The position numbers were made by a program, and so were the translations under genes. Shown piece after piece: positions 8,269 to 17,396 of a stretch of DNA of 40,482 nucleotides. How positions within the stretch are numbered: the stretch's first letter is position 1; every line of letters begins with the position of its first letter. This DNA is from Lachnospiraceae bacterium (GTDB lineage Bacteria; Bacillota; Clostridia; Lachnospirales; Lachnospiraceae), in NCBI GenBank assembly GCA_015057055.1, contig SVFE01000020.1, forward strand, positions 1 through 40,482, given 5' to 3'. The notes under the pieces are model-generated. The model ran no database searches. It had not been told where the DNA came from and saw only the letters and a program-made list of their open reading frames with translations.

Positions 8269-11116
8269 TATTCGCGACAGAATTATAAATTTTATATCTT
8301 CCCGCGTATTTCTTCTTTTCGTTGCGCTTATTATCGTTGCTTCCGTTTTGATTAATCGGATTTTTCAATTGCAGATTGTACACGGAAGTGAATATTTAAA
8401 TAACTTTACCTTAAGCATTGAAAAAGAAGTCAGCCTTCCCAGCACCCGCGGAAACATTTATGACCGCAATGGTGTTTTACTGGCTTACAACGAACTGGCT
8501 TACAGCGTTTGTATCACGGACACCATTGAATCGGGAAACGGAAAAAATGAACGGCTGAATACTATTATTTACAATATGATGCTGTTGCTGAATGAAACAG
8601 GAGAAGAGATTTCCAGTGATTTTCCGATTTATCTGGATGAATTCGGCAATTATTCCTACAGTGTGGAGGGAAATGCCCTTCTTCGTTTTTTGGCGGACGT
8701 CTACGGTCATGCTTCAACATCGGATTTACTATATGCGGAAAAAACCGCGAACCCGGATACGGTGATTGCATATTTGGCCGGTGAAGATAAATATGCCGTA
8801 GGAGGCTATTTAGAAGCGGATACAAACGATACCTTTGTTATGGGACTTGGCTACAGCAAGGAAGATATTTTAAATATTGTAAATATACGATATAACCTTA
8901 GTTTAAATGCATTCCAAAAATACATTGCCACAACCGTAGCCACCGATGTGGGGGAAGAGACCGTGGCGCTTATTATGGAAAACAGCGATATTTTGCAAGG
9001 TGTCACCATCGAAGAAGAATCACTGCGAAGATACAATGACAGTGTTTATTTTGCTCCGATTATCGGTTATACCGGCCGTATTTCTCAGGCTGAATACGAA
9101 GAATACACCGCGCTGGGTGCTAATTATACGTTAAATGACCTGGTGGGAAAAGCCGGGATTGAACAAACCATGGAATTGCAGCTTCAGGGCATACATGGTT
9201 CCGAAACGATTTATGTCGATAATCTCGGTAAAATTATCGAGATTGAAAACATCGTTAATCCGGTTGCCGGTAATGATATCTATCTAACCATCGATTCCGA
9301 ATTGCAAATTGCAACCTACAACCTTTTAGAACAAAAAATCGCCGGAATTCTGGTAAGTAAAATAATTAATGCACGGGAATCCGCCAGCACCGGGCGAAAC
9401 GTACAGATTCCCATTTATGATGTATATTTTGCCTTAATCAATAACAATATAATTGATTTAAATCATATGTCGAAAACCTATGCCGGCGAAACGGAGCAAA
9501 CCGTATACCAGACTTTTTTAGGTAAACAAGAGAGTGTTCTGGCAACGCTGGAAGAGGAAATGCTTTACGGGGATACCCCTTACAACCAGCTAAGCACTGA
9601 ATACATGGTATATGAAAGTTTTATCATTTCCATGCTTTCTTCTGCCAATTACGGCGTAATTTTGACCGACCAGATTGATAGTACGGATCAAACTTATTTA
9701 AATTGGAGAGTGCAGGAAAATATCAGTATTAAAGAATACCTCACCCATGCAATTGCAATGCAGTGGATTGATGTTACAAAACTGGATTTAAATCAGCAGT
9801 ATGCCGATTCCTCCGAAATTTATAATGCATTGGTGGAGTACATCCTACAACACTTATCAACCAACCAGGAGTTCACAAAACTGCTTTACAAATACATGAT
9901 TTTAAATGATTTAATCACCGGAAAGCAGATTTGCAACCTCCTTTGGGAACAGGATATTATTCAGGTTGCTGCAGCGGAAATGGAAAAACTAAATTCCGGA
10001 AGAGTCTCTTCCTATTCTTTCATGGTTGGGCTTATATCGGATTTGAAAATTACCCCCGCCCAGTTGGGACTTGAGCCTTGTTCCGGTTCCTGTGTGGTTA
10101 CGGATGTCAATACCGGCGAGGTTTTGGCCCTGGTTTCTTACCCCGGATATGACAACAATCGTTTGGCGAACCGGGCAGATGCCAATTATCTGGCACAGTT
10201 AAATTCTGATTTATCCAGACCGCTGTGGAATTATGCCACTCAGCAAAGAACGGCACCAGGTTCTACCTTTAAAATGGTTTCTTCCGTTGCCGGAGTTATG
10301 GAAAATGTGGTTAGCACTTCTACACCCATCACCTGTACGGGTGTATTTGATAAATTAAACGGAACGGTACATCGTTGTTGGATTAGCCCCGGAGCCCACG
10401 GGTCCTTAACATTACGCGGCGCAATCGAACACTCTTGCAATAATTATTTTTATGAAGTCGGGTATCGTCTGGCTTACGACGGAAGCGGCTATAATGATAC
10501 TTACGGAATAGAACGAATCGCAATATATGCAGATATGTTTGGTCTAAGCGAACGTTCCGGCGTGGAAATACCGGAATCAGAACCGCAGGTTTCCGATCAA
10601 TATCCGGTACCTTCCGCCATTGGTCAGGGTAATCACAACTATACAACCGTTGGACTGGCACGCTATGTAACCGCCGTTGCTAACAGCGGTACGGTATTTC
10701 AGCTCAGTCTGATTTATGAAATCACCGATTCCGGAGGCAATATTTTATATGAATATACGCCGACGGTACGTAACCAAATTACATTAGATGACGGACTTTG
10801 GAATGCAATTCATTCCGGAATGCATGCCGTAGTGGAAAACAAGCCTTATTTCCAAAGCATCGAATTAGAGGCAGCCGGCAAGACCGGAACGGCGCAGGAA
10901 GCAACCAACCGGCCAAATCACGCGTTATTTGTAGGTTATGCGCCCTATGATAATCCGGAAATTGCAATTGCAGTACGTATTGCGAACGGTTATTCTTCGG
11001 ATTATGCCGCTCAGGTTGCCAGGGATGTTTTCAAATATTATTTCAACCTTGCGGAAATTACCGACATAATTACCGGAACCGCATCGGAGGAAGCAGGAAC
11101 TACCGGCGGCGACTAA
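8258..11116 (+). CDS. mrdA: Penicillin-binding protein 2 (elongasome transpeptidase) with a large insertion
   Basis: The class B PBP that cross-links side-wall peptidoglycan with RodA. There is one N-terminal membrane helix (about residues 12-30), a PBP dimer domain starting with LPSTRGNIYDRNG, and a C-terminal transpeptidase domain with S669-TFK672, S726-CN728 and K875-TG877, all intact. I choose ATG 8258 over an in-frame start 24 nt upstream because AGAGGA at 8242-8247 is ideally spaced. At 952 residues it is far longer than a typical PBP2 (about 600-700). The excess is a segment of roughly 235 residues (about 365-600), rich in Gln, Tyr and Leu, between the dimerisation and catalytic domains. 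Confidence 0.93.
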   Translation: MLYDIRDRIINFISSRVFLLFVALIIVASVLINRIFQLQIVHGSEYLNNFTLSIEKEVSLPSTRGNIYDRNGVLLAYNELAYSVCITDTIESGNGKNERLNTIIYNMMLLLNETGEEISSDFPIYLDEFGNYSYSVEGNALLRFLADVYGHASTSDLLYAEKTANPDTVIAYLAGEDKYAVGGYLEADTNDTFVMGLGYSKEDILNIVNIRYNLSLNAFQKYIATTVATDVGEETVALIMENSDILQGVTIEEESLRRYNDSVYFAPIIGYTGRISQAEYEEYTALGANYTLNDLVGKAGIEQTMELQLQGIHGSETIYVDNLGKIIEIENIVNPVAGNDIYLTIDSELQIATYNLLEQKIAGILVSKIINARESASTGRNVQIPIYDVYFALINNNIIDLNHMSKTYAGETEQTVYQTFLGKQESVLATLEEEMLYGDTPYNQLSTEYMVYESFIISMLSSANYGVILTDQIDSTDQTYLNWRVQENISIKEYLTHAIAMQWIDVTKLDLNQQYADSSEIYNALVEYILQHLSTNQEFTKLLYKYMILNDLITGKQICNLLWEQDIIQVAAAEMEKLNSGRVSSYSFMVGLISDLKITPAQLGLEPCSGSCVVTDVNTGEVLALVSYPGYDNNRLANRADANYLAQLNSDLSRPLWNYATQQRTAPGSTFKMVSSVAGVMENVVSTSTPITCTGVFDKLNGTVHRCWISPGAHGSLTLRGAIEHSCNNYFYEVGYRLAYDGSGYNDTYGIERIAIYADMFGLSERSGVEIPESEPQVSDQYPVPSAIGQGNHNYTTVGLARYVTAVANSGTVFQLSLIYEITDSGGNILYEYTPTVRNQITLDDGLWNAIHSGMHAVVENKPYFQSIELEAAGKTGTAQEATNRPNHALFVGYAPYDNPEIAIAVRIANGYSSDYAAQVARDVFKYYFNLAEITDIITGTASEEAGTTGGD

Positions 11117-11142
11117 AATAATACGCAGAAAGGAGAGATTCC

Positions 11143-11793
11143 ATGAGAGATATCGTTCGAATAAAAAGTTTTTCAAACGGGCTTAAGATTCATATGGATG
11201 AAAATGCTTCCATGGATGAACTCACCGCTGCTTTAGAGTCTAAACTTAGTTCTTCACGCAAATTTTTCGGAAACAACAGCGTTGCTATCGCCTTTGAAGG
11301 GAAGAAATTAACCGAGGCCGAAGAAGATCTGGTTTGCAATTTGATTACAATGCATACTGATTTACAGATTGTCTGCATTATATCTAACGAGCCTGAAACA
11401 GAGGACTATTTTGGCTCTGTGCTTCGCTCCATGCAGGAAGAAAAAGAGAGAAGCGATGTATATTTATATAAAGGCAGTCTGATAAATCAGAATTTAATCG
11501 AATCCAACAAGGATATTATTATTATCGGTGATGTAAATCCCGGATGCACCGTGGTATCCGGTGGCAGTATTTTTATATTTGGCGGATTATACGGAGAGGC
11601 TTATGCCGAAACGTTGGTGATGGCCATGGAGATGGCTCCGGAAGAATTAAAAATAAATGATTTCCATTATGCACCCGCCAAGAAACATCAATGGGGAATC
11701 AAGCCGAAACTGATTCCGCAAATTGCTTATGTTTCTAATGATAAAATTAACATAGAACCTTATACCAAAGAATTACTGGACAGAATTCTTTAA
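11143..11793 (+). CDS. minC: Septum site-determining protein MinC
   Basis: MinC inhibits FtsZ polymerisation away from midcell. The C-terminal beta-helix domain is clear (LYKGSLINQNLIES, IIIIGDVNPGCTVVSGGSIFIFGGLYG) and provides the MinD and septum binding face. The N-terminal 100 residues form the less conserved FtsZ-inhibiting domain. It is 216 residues long, behind AAAGGAG. Being directly upstream of minD and minE confirms the call. Confidence 0.94.
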   Translation: MRDIVRIKSFSNGLKIHMDENASMDELTAALESKLSSSRKFFGNNSVAIAFEGKKLTEAEEDLVCNLITMHTDLQIVCIISNEPETEDYFGSVLRSMQEEKERSDVYLYKGSLINQNLIESNKDIIIIGDVNPGCTVVSGGSIFIFGGLYGEAYAETLVMAMEMAPEELKINDFHYAPAKKHQWGIKPKLIPQIAYVSNDKINIEPYTKELLDRIL

Positions 11794-11836
11794 CAGAATT
11801 TTCCGGGGGACAATTATTATTTTTGGAGGAATTCAA

Positions 11837-12628
11837 ATGAGTGAAGTAATTGTCGTTACATCAGGAAAAGGCGGGGTTGGGAAAACAACAACTACCGCAA
11901 ATGTTGGTACAGGGCTTGCTGCGCAAGGAAAGAGCGTAGTGCTGATTGATACGGATATCGGACTTCGAAATCTGGATGTAGTAATGGGGCTGGAAAACCG
12001 TATTGTTTACAATTTGGTTGATGTCATTGAAGGAAATTGCAGGGTAAAACAGGCGCTGATTAAAGACAAGCGTTATCCTTCCCTGTATTTACTTCCGTCG
12101 GCACAGACCAAAGATAAAACTGCTGTTTCACCGCAGCAGATGAAAAAACTGATTGCAGACCTAAAAGAAAAATTCGATTACATATTGCTGGATTGTCCGG
12201 CAGGAATCGAACAGGGATTTAAAAATGCTATCGCAGGTGCAGACCGGGCGCTGGTTGTAACTACACCGGAAGTATCTGCAATAAGGGATGCCGACCGGAT
12301 TATCGGGCTATTAGAAGCAAACGAAATCCGTAAGATGGATTTAATCGTGAATCGCTATCGTCATGATATGATGAAACGCGGCGAAATGATGACCATTGAT
12401 GACGTAGTGGATATTTTGGCAATTCCCTTAATCGGAGCGGTGCCGGATGACGAGAATGTAGTTATTTCCACCAATCAGGGAGAACCGCTGGTAGGCAATA
12501 CAAGCGGTGCCGGAAAAGCATATTACAATATTGCCAATCGTGTTATGGGCGAAGAAATTCCTCTTATGGAATTTGAACGCGGATTTACTTTATGGGCCAG
12601 ATTTACCGGTTTATTTCATAAAGTATAA
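11837..12628 (+). CDS. minD: Septum site-determining ATPase MinD
   Basis: The membrane-cycling ATPase of the Min system. It has the deviant Walker A SGKGGVGKTTTTANVG (signature lysine plus P-loop lysine), switch I around IDTDIGLRNLDVVMGLENR, and switch II YILLDCPAGIEQGF. The C-terminus ends in an amphipathic stretch (FTLWARFTGLFHKV, about residues 250-263) suited to be the membrane targeting sequence. It is 263 residues long, with a strong GGAGG ribosome binding site, and lies in the order minC-minD-minE. Confidence 0.97.
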   Translation: MSEVIVVTSGKGGVGKTTTTANVGTGLAAQGKSVVLIDTDIGLRNLDVVMGLENRIVYNLVDVIEGNCRVKQALIKDKRYPSLYLLPSAQTKDKTAVSPQQMKKLIADLKEKFDYILLDCPAGIEQGFKNAIAGADRALVVTTPEVSAIRDADRIIGLLEANEIRKMDLIVNRYRHDMMKRGEMMTIDDVVDILAIPLIGAVPDDENVVISTNQGEPLVGNTSGAGKAYYNIANRVMGEEIPLMEFERGFTLWARFTGLFHKV

Positions 12629-12651
12629 TGCAGAAAGGCGAGGTGATAATT

Positions 12652-12915
12652 ATGCATTTTTTATCTTTTTTCAGGAGAAAGACTTCCGGAACCATTGCAA
12701 AAGACCGTTTAAAAATTTTACTGATATCGGACAGAACCAATTGCAGCACAGAAACCATGGAAATGATAAAAAACGATATTATTGCGGTCATTTCCAAGTA
12801 TATGAAGATTGATGCGGAAAGTACGGAGATTCAGATTACCCAGAGCAAAGGGCGGGGTAATTTTACACCCTCCCTCAGTGCAAATATTCCCATCTTGGAT
12901 TTAAAGAAAAATTAA
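12652..12915 (+). CDS. minE: Cell division topological specificity factor MinE
   Basis: MinE stimulates MinD ATPase and drives Min oscillation. The N-terminus MHFLSFFRRK is an amphipathic membrane anchor and TSGTIAKDRLKILLISDR is the anti-MinCD helix. The rest fits the dimerisation domain. I choose ATG 12652 because GGCGAGGTGAT ends a few bases before it and the product then starts exactly like other MinE proteins. An in-frame ATG at 12628, overlapping the minD stop, would add eight residues. The product has 87 residues, the usual size. Confidence 0.93.
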   Translation: MHFLSFFRRKTSGTIAKDRLKILLISDRTNCSTETMEMIKNDIIAVISKYMKIDAESTEIQITQSKGRGNFTPSLSANIPILDLKKN

Positions 12916-12927
12916 TAGGAATAACAA

Positions 12928-14058
12928 ATGAACAATCGAAAGTATCAGGTTAAAAATTTTGATTTTAAATTGCTTATATTGTTGATTGCCATTACCGTTA
13001 TCGGTATACTGGCCATCGGAAGTGCCAAAGAATCGGTCCAATCTCGTCAGATATTCGGAGCGATTCTTGGTATGTTTTTTATGCTGATTCTTACCTTTTT
13101 TGACTACAGTTTTTTTATAAGATTTCATTGGGTAATCTATGCAGTTAACATGGGATTGCTTTTGCTGGTGCAGTTTTTCGGTGATTCCTCCAATAATGCC
13201 CAGCGTTGGCTGGAAATAGGAGGAATTCGTTTTCAACCATCGGAAACAGCAAAAATTTTATTGATACTTTTTTATGCACAGTTTATAATGAAAAATAAGG
13301 AAAAGATAAATTCCTTCAGCACATTGTTGAAAGCAGTAGTGCTTCTGATCCCTCCTTGGGTGCTGATTTATAAACAACCGGATTTGTCCACCAGTATTAT
13401 GATTCTTATAATTTTCTGTGTTGTGATGTATGTGGGAGGACTCAGTTATAAGATTATCGCAGGAATCTTTGCGGTAATTCTTCCGGTTGCGGTTATTTTG
13501 CTTTTTCTTGTTTTACAGCCGGATCAAACCATTATCAAAGATTATCAGCAGGAACGTATTTTAGCCTGGTTACAGCCGGACAAATACTCCCTTACCACCG
13601 GTTATCAGCAACAGAATTCTATTACTGCAATTGGTTCCGGTCAATTATGGGGCAAAGGACTTTATAATAACGAAGTCGGCTCCGTAAAAAACGGAAATTA
13701 CATATCGGAACCGCAAACTGATTTCATCTTTGCAATCATCGGTGAGGAAATGGGGTTTGCCGGAAGCCTTACTGTAATCGTGCTTTTAATGGCAATCGCT
13801 TTTGAATGCTTCCTGATTGCAAGAAAAGCAAAAGATATTGCCGGAACAATTATTTGTTGCGGAGTCGGTTCCATTGTTTGTTTTCAAAGTTTTATTAACA
13901 TTTCCGTTGCCACCGGTATTTTACCGAATACCGGCTTACCACTTCCGTTTGTAAGCTACGGATTGACTTCCTTGGTCAGTTTATACATCGGTATGGGATT
14001 TGTAATGAACGTTGCGATGCAAAGAGTAACACCCAGAAATACAATCAATAATTTTTAG
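12928..14058 (+). CDS. rodA: Peptidoglycan glycosyltransferase RodA (SEDS family)
   Basis: A polytopic SEDS polymerase that makes glycan strands for PBP2 to cross-link. Family markers are AQRWLEIGGIRFQPSE, SEPQTDFIFAIIGEEMGF with the presumed catalytic Asp (D265), and GLPLPFVSYG near the C-terminus. The last reads SYGLTS instead of the more common SYGGSS. About ten hydrophobic helices are visible over 376 residues. Its place with mreBCD, pbp2 and min favours RodA over FtsW. Confidence 0.92.
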   Translation: MNNRKYQVKNFDFKLLILLIAITVIGILAIGSAKESVQSRQIFGAILGMFFMLILTFFDYSFFIRFHWVIYAVNMGLLLLVQFFGDSSNNAQRWLEIGGIRFQPSETAKILLILFYAQFIMKNKEKINSFSTLLKAVVLLIPPWVLIYKQPDLSTSIMILIIFCVVMYVGGLSYKIIAGIFAVILPVAVILLFLVLQPDQTIIKDYQQERILAWLQPDKYSLTTGYQQQNSITAIGSGQLWGKGLYNNEVGSVKNGNYISEPQTDFIFAIIGEEMGFAGSLTVIVLLMAIAFECFLIARKAKDIAGTIICCGVGSIVCFQSFINISVATGILPNTGLPLPFVSYGLTSLVSLYIGMGFVMNVAMQRVTPRNTINNF

Positions 14059-14077
14059 TTAAGGAGAACACCAAAAG

Positions 14078-14473
14078 ATGAATATTGCCTTAATTGCACA
14101 CGATGCCAAAAAGAAGCTCATGCAGAATTTTTGTATAGCATATCGTCAGATTTTAAGCAAGCATGATTTATTTGCTACCGGCACAACCGGCCGCTTAATC
14201 GAGGAGGTAACCAATTTAACGATTCATAAATATCTGGCCGGACACTTAGGCGGAGAGCAGCAGATCGGAGTGCAAATCGAGCACAACCAAATCGATTTGG
14301 TAATTTTTTTGCGTGACCCGTTAAATCCCAAACTTCATGAAATGGATGTAAATAATTTAATGCGGCTTTGCGACATGCACAATATTCCTTTGGCAACTAA
14401 TCTGGCGTCTGCAGAGCTATTGATTAAATCTTTGGAAAGAGGAGAACTTGAGTGGCGTGAAATGTTCAAATAA
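14078..14473 (+). CDS. mgsA: Methylglyoxal synthase, catalytic Asp replaced by Glu
   Basis: The family converts dihydroxyacetone phosphate to methylglyoxal and phosphate, bypassing lower glycolysis. The 131-residue product matches throughout: IALIAHDAKKK, FATGTTGRLIEE, LVIFLRDPLNP and IPLATNLASAELLI. The conserved GGDQQ, whose Asp is the catalytic base (D71 in E. coli), reads GGEQQ here, with Glu at residue 60 (nt 14255-14257). The other active-site residues D80, H87 and D90, equivalent to E. coli D91, H98 and D101, are kept. A preceding SGP is also changed to AGH. It lies between rodA and a carboxypeptidase gene. Activity may be reduced or altered. Confidence 0.92.
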   Translation: MNIALIAHDAKKKLMQNFCIAYRQILSKHDLFATGTTGRLIEEVTNLTIHKYLAGHLGGEQQIGVQIEHNQIDLVIFLRDPLNPKLHEMDVNNLMRLCDMHNIPLATNLASAELLIKSLERGELEWREMFK

Positions 14474-15431
14474 AGCATTTTGTCTATTGACTATTATGGT
14501 ATTAACCGTCTTTTTATGCGCCTGCAGCGAGGACGAGTACGCTATGGCCTACGGGCAACATCCCCTGGAAAATTATCACATAAGTACGGAAACCAGTCAG
14601 ATGCAGATGGATTTATTTGCATCTGATTTATGCGCAATCAACGGTGATAATACAGCGGATTGCACAATTGATACAGTTAATTTGTATTCCGCGGGCGTTT
14701 TCGATGTAAATGACAGAGAAGTTTTATACGCTTACAGTGTAAACAATCAAGTCAATCCTGCTTCCCTGACAAAAATAATGACTGCACTTTTAGTGATGGA
14801 AAATTGTGATTTGGATGAAGTAATTACCATCGGAGATGTAACCATTTACGAAGACGGGATTCAATTATTTAATTTAAGAGAAGGTGACCGTATTTCGGTA
14901 CGGGATTTACTTTATATTACACTGGTTTATTCCGGAAATGATGCAGCCCTGGCTTTGGCTCAGCACATCGCCGGTGATCAGGAAGCCTTTGCCGAAATGA
15001 TGAATGCAAGAGCCTTAGAGCTTGGTGCAACCAATACAAATTTCGTTAATCCCCACGGTTTATCACATGAAAATCATTATACAACGGCTTATGATTTGTA
15101 CCTGATTTTTCAACAGGCGGTGCAATATGACCTGTTTTTGGAGATTATTAACACAACCTCATATACGGTAAATTATACAACTGCGGAAGGAGAAGCAACC
15201 TCCCGAACCATTTCCACCACAAACCGCTATTTAACCGGCGATTACGATTTTCCCAATCAAATTGCTATCGTAGGCGGCAAAACAGGTAGTACGATGGCTG
15301 CCGGAAAATGTATCATTTTATATGCCAATGATTCTGCCGGAAACCCATATATATGTGTAGTAATGGGAGCAAATGATGAAGTTGCATTGTACGGGACAAT
15401 GACTGCTTTATGCGAGGAAGCCATCAAGTAA
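14448..15431 (+). CDS. D-Ala-D-Ala carboxypeptidase (S11 family), likely lipoprotein
   Basis: A DacF/PBP5-type low-molecular-mass PBP that trims the terminal D-Ala from peptidoglycan stems. All three motifs are present: S106-LTK109, S162-GN164 and K278-TG280. The N-terminus has a hydrophobic stretch ending LCAC (Cys26), a plausible lipobox, so it may be lipid-anchored outside the membrane. It is short (327 residues) and lacks the C-terminal beta domain of PBP5. The start is uncertain: TTG 14448 lies very close to GGAG (14441-14444), and GTG 14457 is the alternative. It overlaps the end of mgsA by about 26 nt. Confidence 0.9.
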   Translation: MSGVKCSNKAFCLLTIMVLTVFLCACSEDEYAMAYGQHPLENYHISTETSQMQMDLFASDLCAINGDNTADCTIDTVNLYSAGVFDVNDREVLYAYSVNNQVNPASLTKIMTALLVMENCDLDEVITIGDVTIYEDGIQLFNLREGDRISVRDLLYITLVYSGNDAALALAQHIAGDQEAFAEMMNARALELGATNTNFVNPHGLSHENHYTTAYDLYLIFQQAVQYDLFLEIINTTSYTVNYTTAEGEATSRTISTTNRYLTGDYDFPNQIAIVGGKTGSTMAAGKCIILYANDSAGNPYICVVMGANDEVALYGTMTALCEEAIK

Positions 15432-15448
15432 ATTTGACGAAAAATTAG

Positions 15449-15477
15449 TTGTATATTGATGATTTTTAAGTTATAAT
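15449..15477 (+). promoter_or_regulatory. Sigma-A promoter for the small P-loop gene
   Basis: TTGTAT (15449-15454), a 17-nt spacer, then a perfect TATAAT (15472-15477). It lies 40 nt upstream of the ATG at 15518, which has GGAGGT at 15504-15509. With the terminator at 15949-15974, this makes the small P-loop gene a self-contained transcription unit. Confidence 0.65.
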
Positions 15478-15517
15478 ATACATATTGAAGATACATACAG
15501 CACGGAGGTAGAGGAAT

Positions 15518-15937
15518 ATGATTCAACTTATTGTGGGTAATGAAGGAAAAGGTAAGACAACAAAATTATTGGAGAAGGTTAATTCTGAAATTAAGGAAGC
15601 AAGCGGCAATATCGTTTACTTAGACAAAAACAGCAAGCACATGTATGAATTAAATAACAAAGTACGTCTGATTGATGTTTCTGAATATGTTTTTTCCAAT
15701 ACTGATGAATTTTACGGTTTCCTTTGTGGTGTTATTTCACAGGACCACGACTTACAGCAGGTATATTTTGACAACTTCATTAAAATCGGATGCATTGATA
15801 AAGACTGCATGAAATGCACATTAGACAAATTCAATGCACTCAGCGATAAATATAACATTACATTTGTTATGAGTATTGCAGTAAGCGAAAATGATATTCC
15901 GGAAGAATATAAATCCAATATTATTATTTCTCTTTAA
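15518..15937 (+). CDS. Small P-loop protein of unknown function
   Basis: A 139-residue protein beginning with a textbook Walker A, G7-NEGK-GKT14, on the first beta strand (IQLIVGNEGKGKTT). A hydrophobic strand ending in D85 (QQVYFDNF) could be Walker B. A compact cysteine group C92-x4-C97-x2-C100 follows it, and a last strand ITFVMSIAVS is seen. There are no membrane segments. Related clostridial proteins are sometimes labelled PilT-like, which the sequence does not justify. It has its own promoter and terminator and sits between cell-wall genes and yggS-sepF. The function is unknown; NTP binding is the only safe inference. Confidence 0.8.
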   Translation: MIQLIVGNEGKGKTTKLLEKVNSEIKEASGNIVYLDKNSKHMYELNNKVRLIDVSEYVFSNTDEFYGFLCGVISQDHDLQQVYFDNFIKIGCIDKDCMKCTLDKFNALSDKYNITFVMSIAVSENDIPEEYKSNIIISL

Positions 15938-15948
15938 TCTATGAGCAG

Positions 15949-15974
15949 AAAGCCCCGGTTGCTTCCGGGGCTTT
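15949..15974 (+). terminator. Hairpin terminator after the P-loop gene
   Basis: A perfect 10-bp stem, AAAGCCCCGG (15949-15958) and CCGGGGCTTT (15965-15974), with a 6-nt loop, 11 nt past the stop codon. The T-tract is short and interrupted (TTTACTTTG), so termination may be partial and the structure could work in both directions. Confidence 0.75.
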
Positions 15975-16011
15975 ACTTTGTAAAAGACAATTTTAAACGG
16001 AGCCCCAATAT

Positions 16012-17385
16012 ATGACAACAAAAAGCAGCAAAAAACAGAATATAAACATCATTGTAATTGCCTTCGGTGCAATTATTATTTATATTGCTTTTTTGGTGTT
16101 CAATTATATGAACAAGAATACGATTTCTGCATATCAGGTAAAAGAAGGTTCATTGGCTATATCCAACATTTATACCGGTATAGCCCTGCGAGAGGAAACC
16201 GTTTACCAATGTAATAATTCCGGCTTCATTGACTATTTTGCCAGAGAGGGAGAGCATGTCGGTGTCGGAGATTTGATTTATACCATAGATGAAAGCGGCA
16301 TTATTGACGAATTAATTTCTGGTGGGGAAATGGGCGAAAATTCCATGTCCGATGAGTCACTGAATGATTTGCGGGAAGAAGTGATTAATTTTTCTGCCGG
16401 ATTTGAGTCCGCAGATTTTGACAGCACCTATGATTTTCTTTACGCCTTGGACGGTACCGTTTTAAAACTTGCCAATATGAATATATTAGAGAGCTTGTCT
16501 GCCGCCGGAAACGGAAGTTATGCTGATTTGGTAAAATTAAATCGCGCCTCCGATGCTGGATATGTCGTATATAACGTAGATGGTTATGAAAGTTTATCCG
16601 TTAACGAAATTACACCCGAGATGTTCGAACAGACCGATTACGAACGAGAACAATTGATTAACAATACCTTGGTCGATTCCGGAGATACTGTTTATAAGAT
16701 GATTTCTTCTGAGGACTGGCAAATAGTAATACCATTGGAAAAAGAACGGGCAGAGGAATTGGCGCAGGAAGGCTACGTAGAAATTCGTTTTTTAAGTAAC
16801 CAGCAAACCTTATGGGCCAGCATTGAAACCTTACAAATCGGCGAGAATTATTATGGGATTTTAGGACTAAACAATTCGGTTGTATCATTTTGTACCGAGC
16901 GTTTTATTGAAATCGAGCTCATGAGTTCTGCCGAGGTTGGATTGAAAATACCGCTTTCGTCAATTGTTTATAAAGAATTCTTCCTCATTCCGAAAGAATA
17001 TGCGGTAGAACAGAGCGAAGAAAATACCTATCTGTTTATGCGAAAAACCTTTTTAGAGGACGGTACGGTTTCTACGGAAACTTTGGTGATAGAAGTCTAC
17101 GCAGAAAACGAAGAATATTACTATGTTGACGATTCCCAGCTTCGTACCGGTGATTATCTGATTATGCCCGGAACGTTGAATGAATATCCGGTAAGCACCA
17201 GAGGCGAACTGGTGGGCGTATACAATATCAACAAAGGGTATGCTGATTTCAGACAAATTGTAATTCTTTATCAAAACGAAGAATATGCCATTGTAAAATC
17301 CAATACTGCCTATGGTCTGAATGTATACGATTATATTGTATTAGATTCCGCAACCGTTCATGATGATGACTTTATATATGAATAG
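16012..17385 (+). CDS. HlyD-like membrane-anchored envelope protein
   Basis: A 457-residue bitopic protein with one N-terminal membrane helix (about residues 12-31) and a large extracellular part. SGFIDYFAREGEHVGVGDLIYTID looks like the biotinyl-lipoyl-like hairpin of HlyD/membrane-fusion proteins, and IPLSSIVYKEFFLIPKEYAV resembles the beta-barrel region. No transporter ATPase or permease lies nearby. It ends 11 nt before yggS, whose ribosome binding site overlaps its stop codon, so it is in an operon with yggS and close to sepF. A role in division or cell-wall assembly is my inference. It is not a proven secretion component. Confidence 0.7.
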   Translation: MTTKSSKKQNINIIVIAFGAIIIYIAFLVFNYMNKNTISAYQVKEGSLAISNIYTGIALREETVYQCNNSGFIDYFAREGEHVGVGDLIYTIDESGIIDELISGGEMGENSMSDESLNDLREEVINFSAGFESADFDSTYDFLYALDGTVLKLANMNILESLSAAGNGSYADLVKLNRASDAGYVVYNVDGYESLSVNEITPEMFEQTDYEREQLINNTLVDSGDTVYKMISSEDWQIVIPLEKERAEELAQEGYVEIRFLSNQQTLWASIETLQIGENYYGILGLNNSVVSFCTERFIEIELMSSAEVGLKIPLSSIVYKEFFLIPKEYAVEQSEENTYLFMRKTFLEDGTVSTETLVIEVYAENEEYYYVDDSQLRTGDYLIMPGTLNEYPVSTRGELVGVYNINKGYADFRQIVILYQNEEYAIVKSNTAYGLNVYDYIVLDSATVHDDDFIYE

Positions 17386-17396
17386 GAGTAAGAAAA

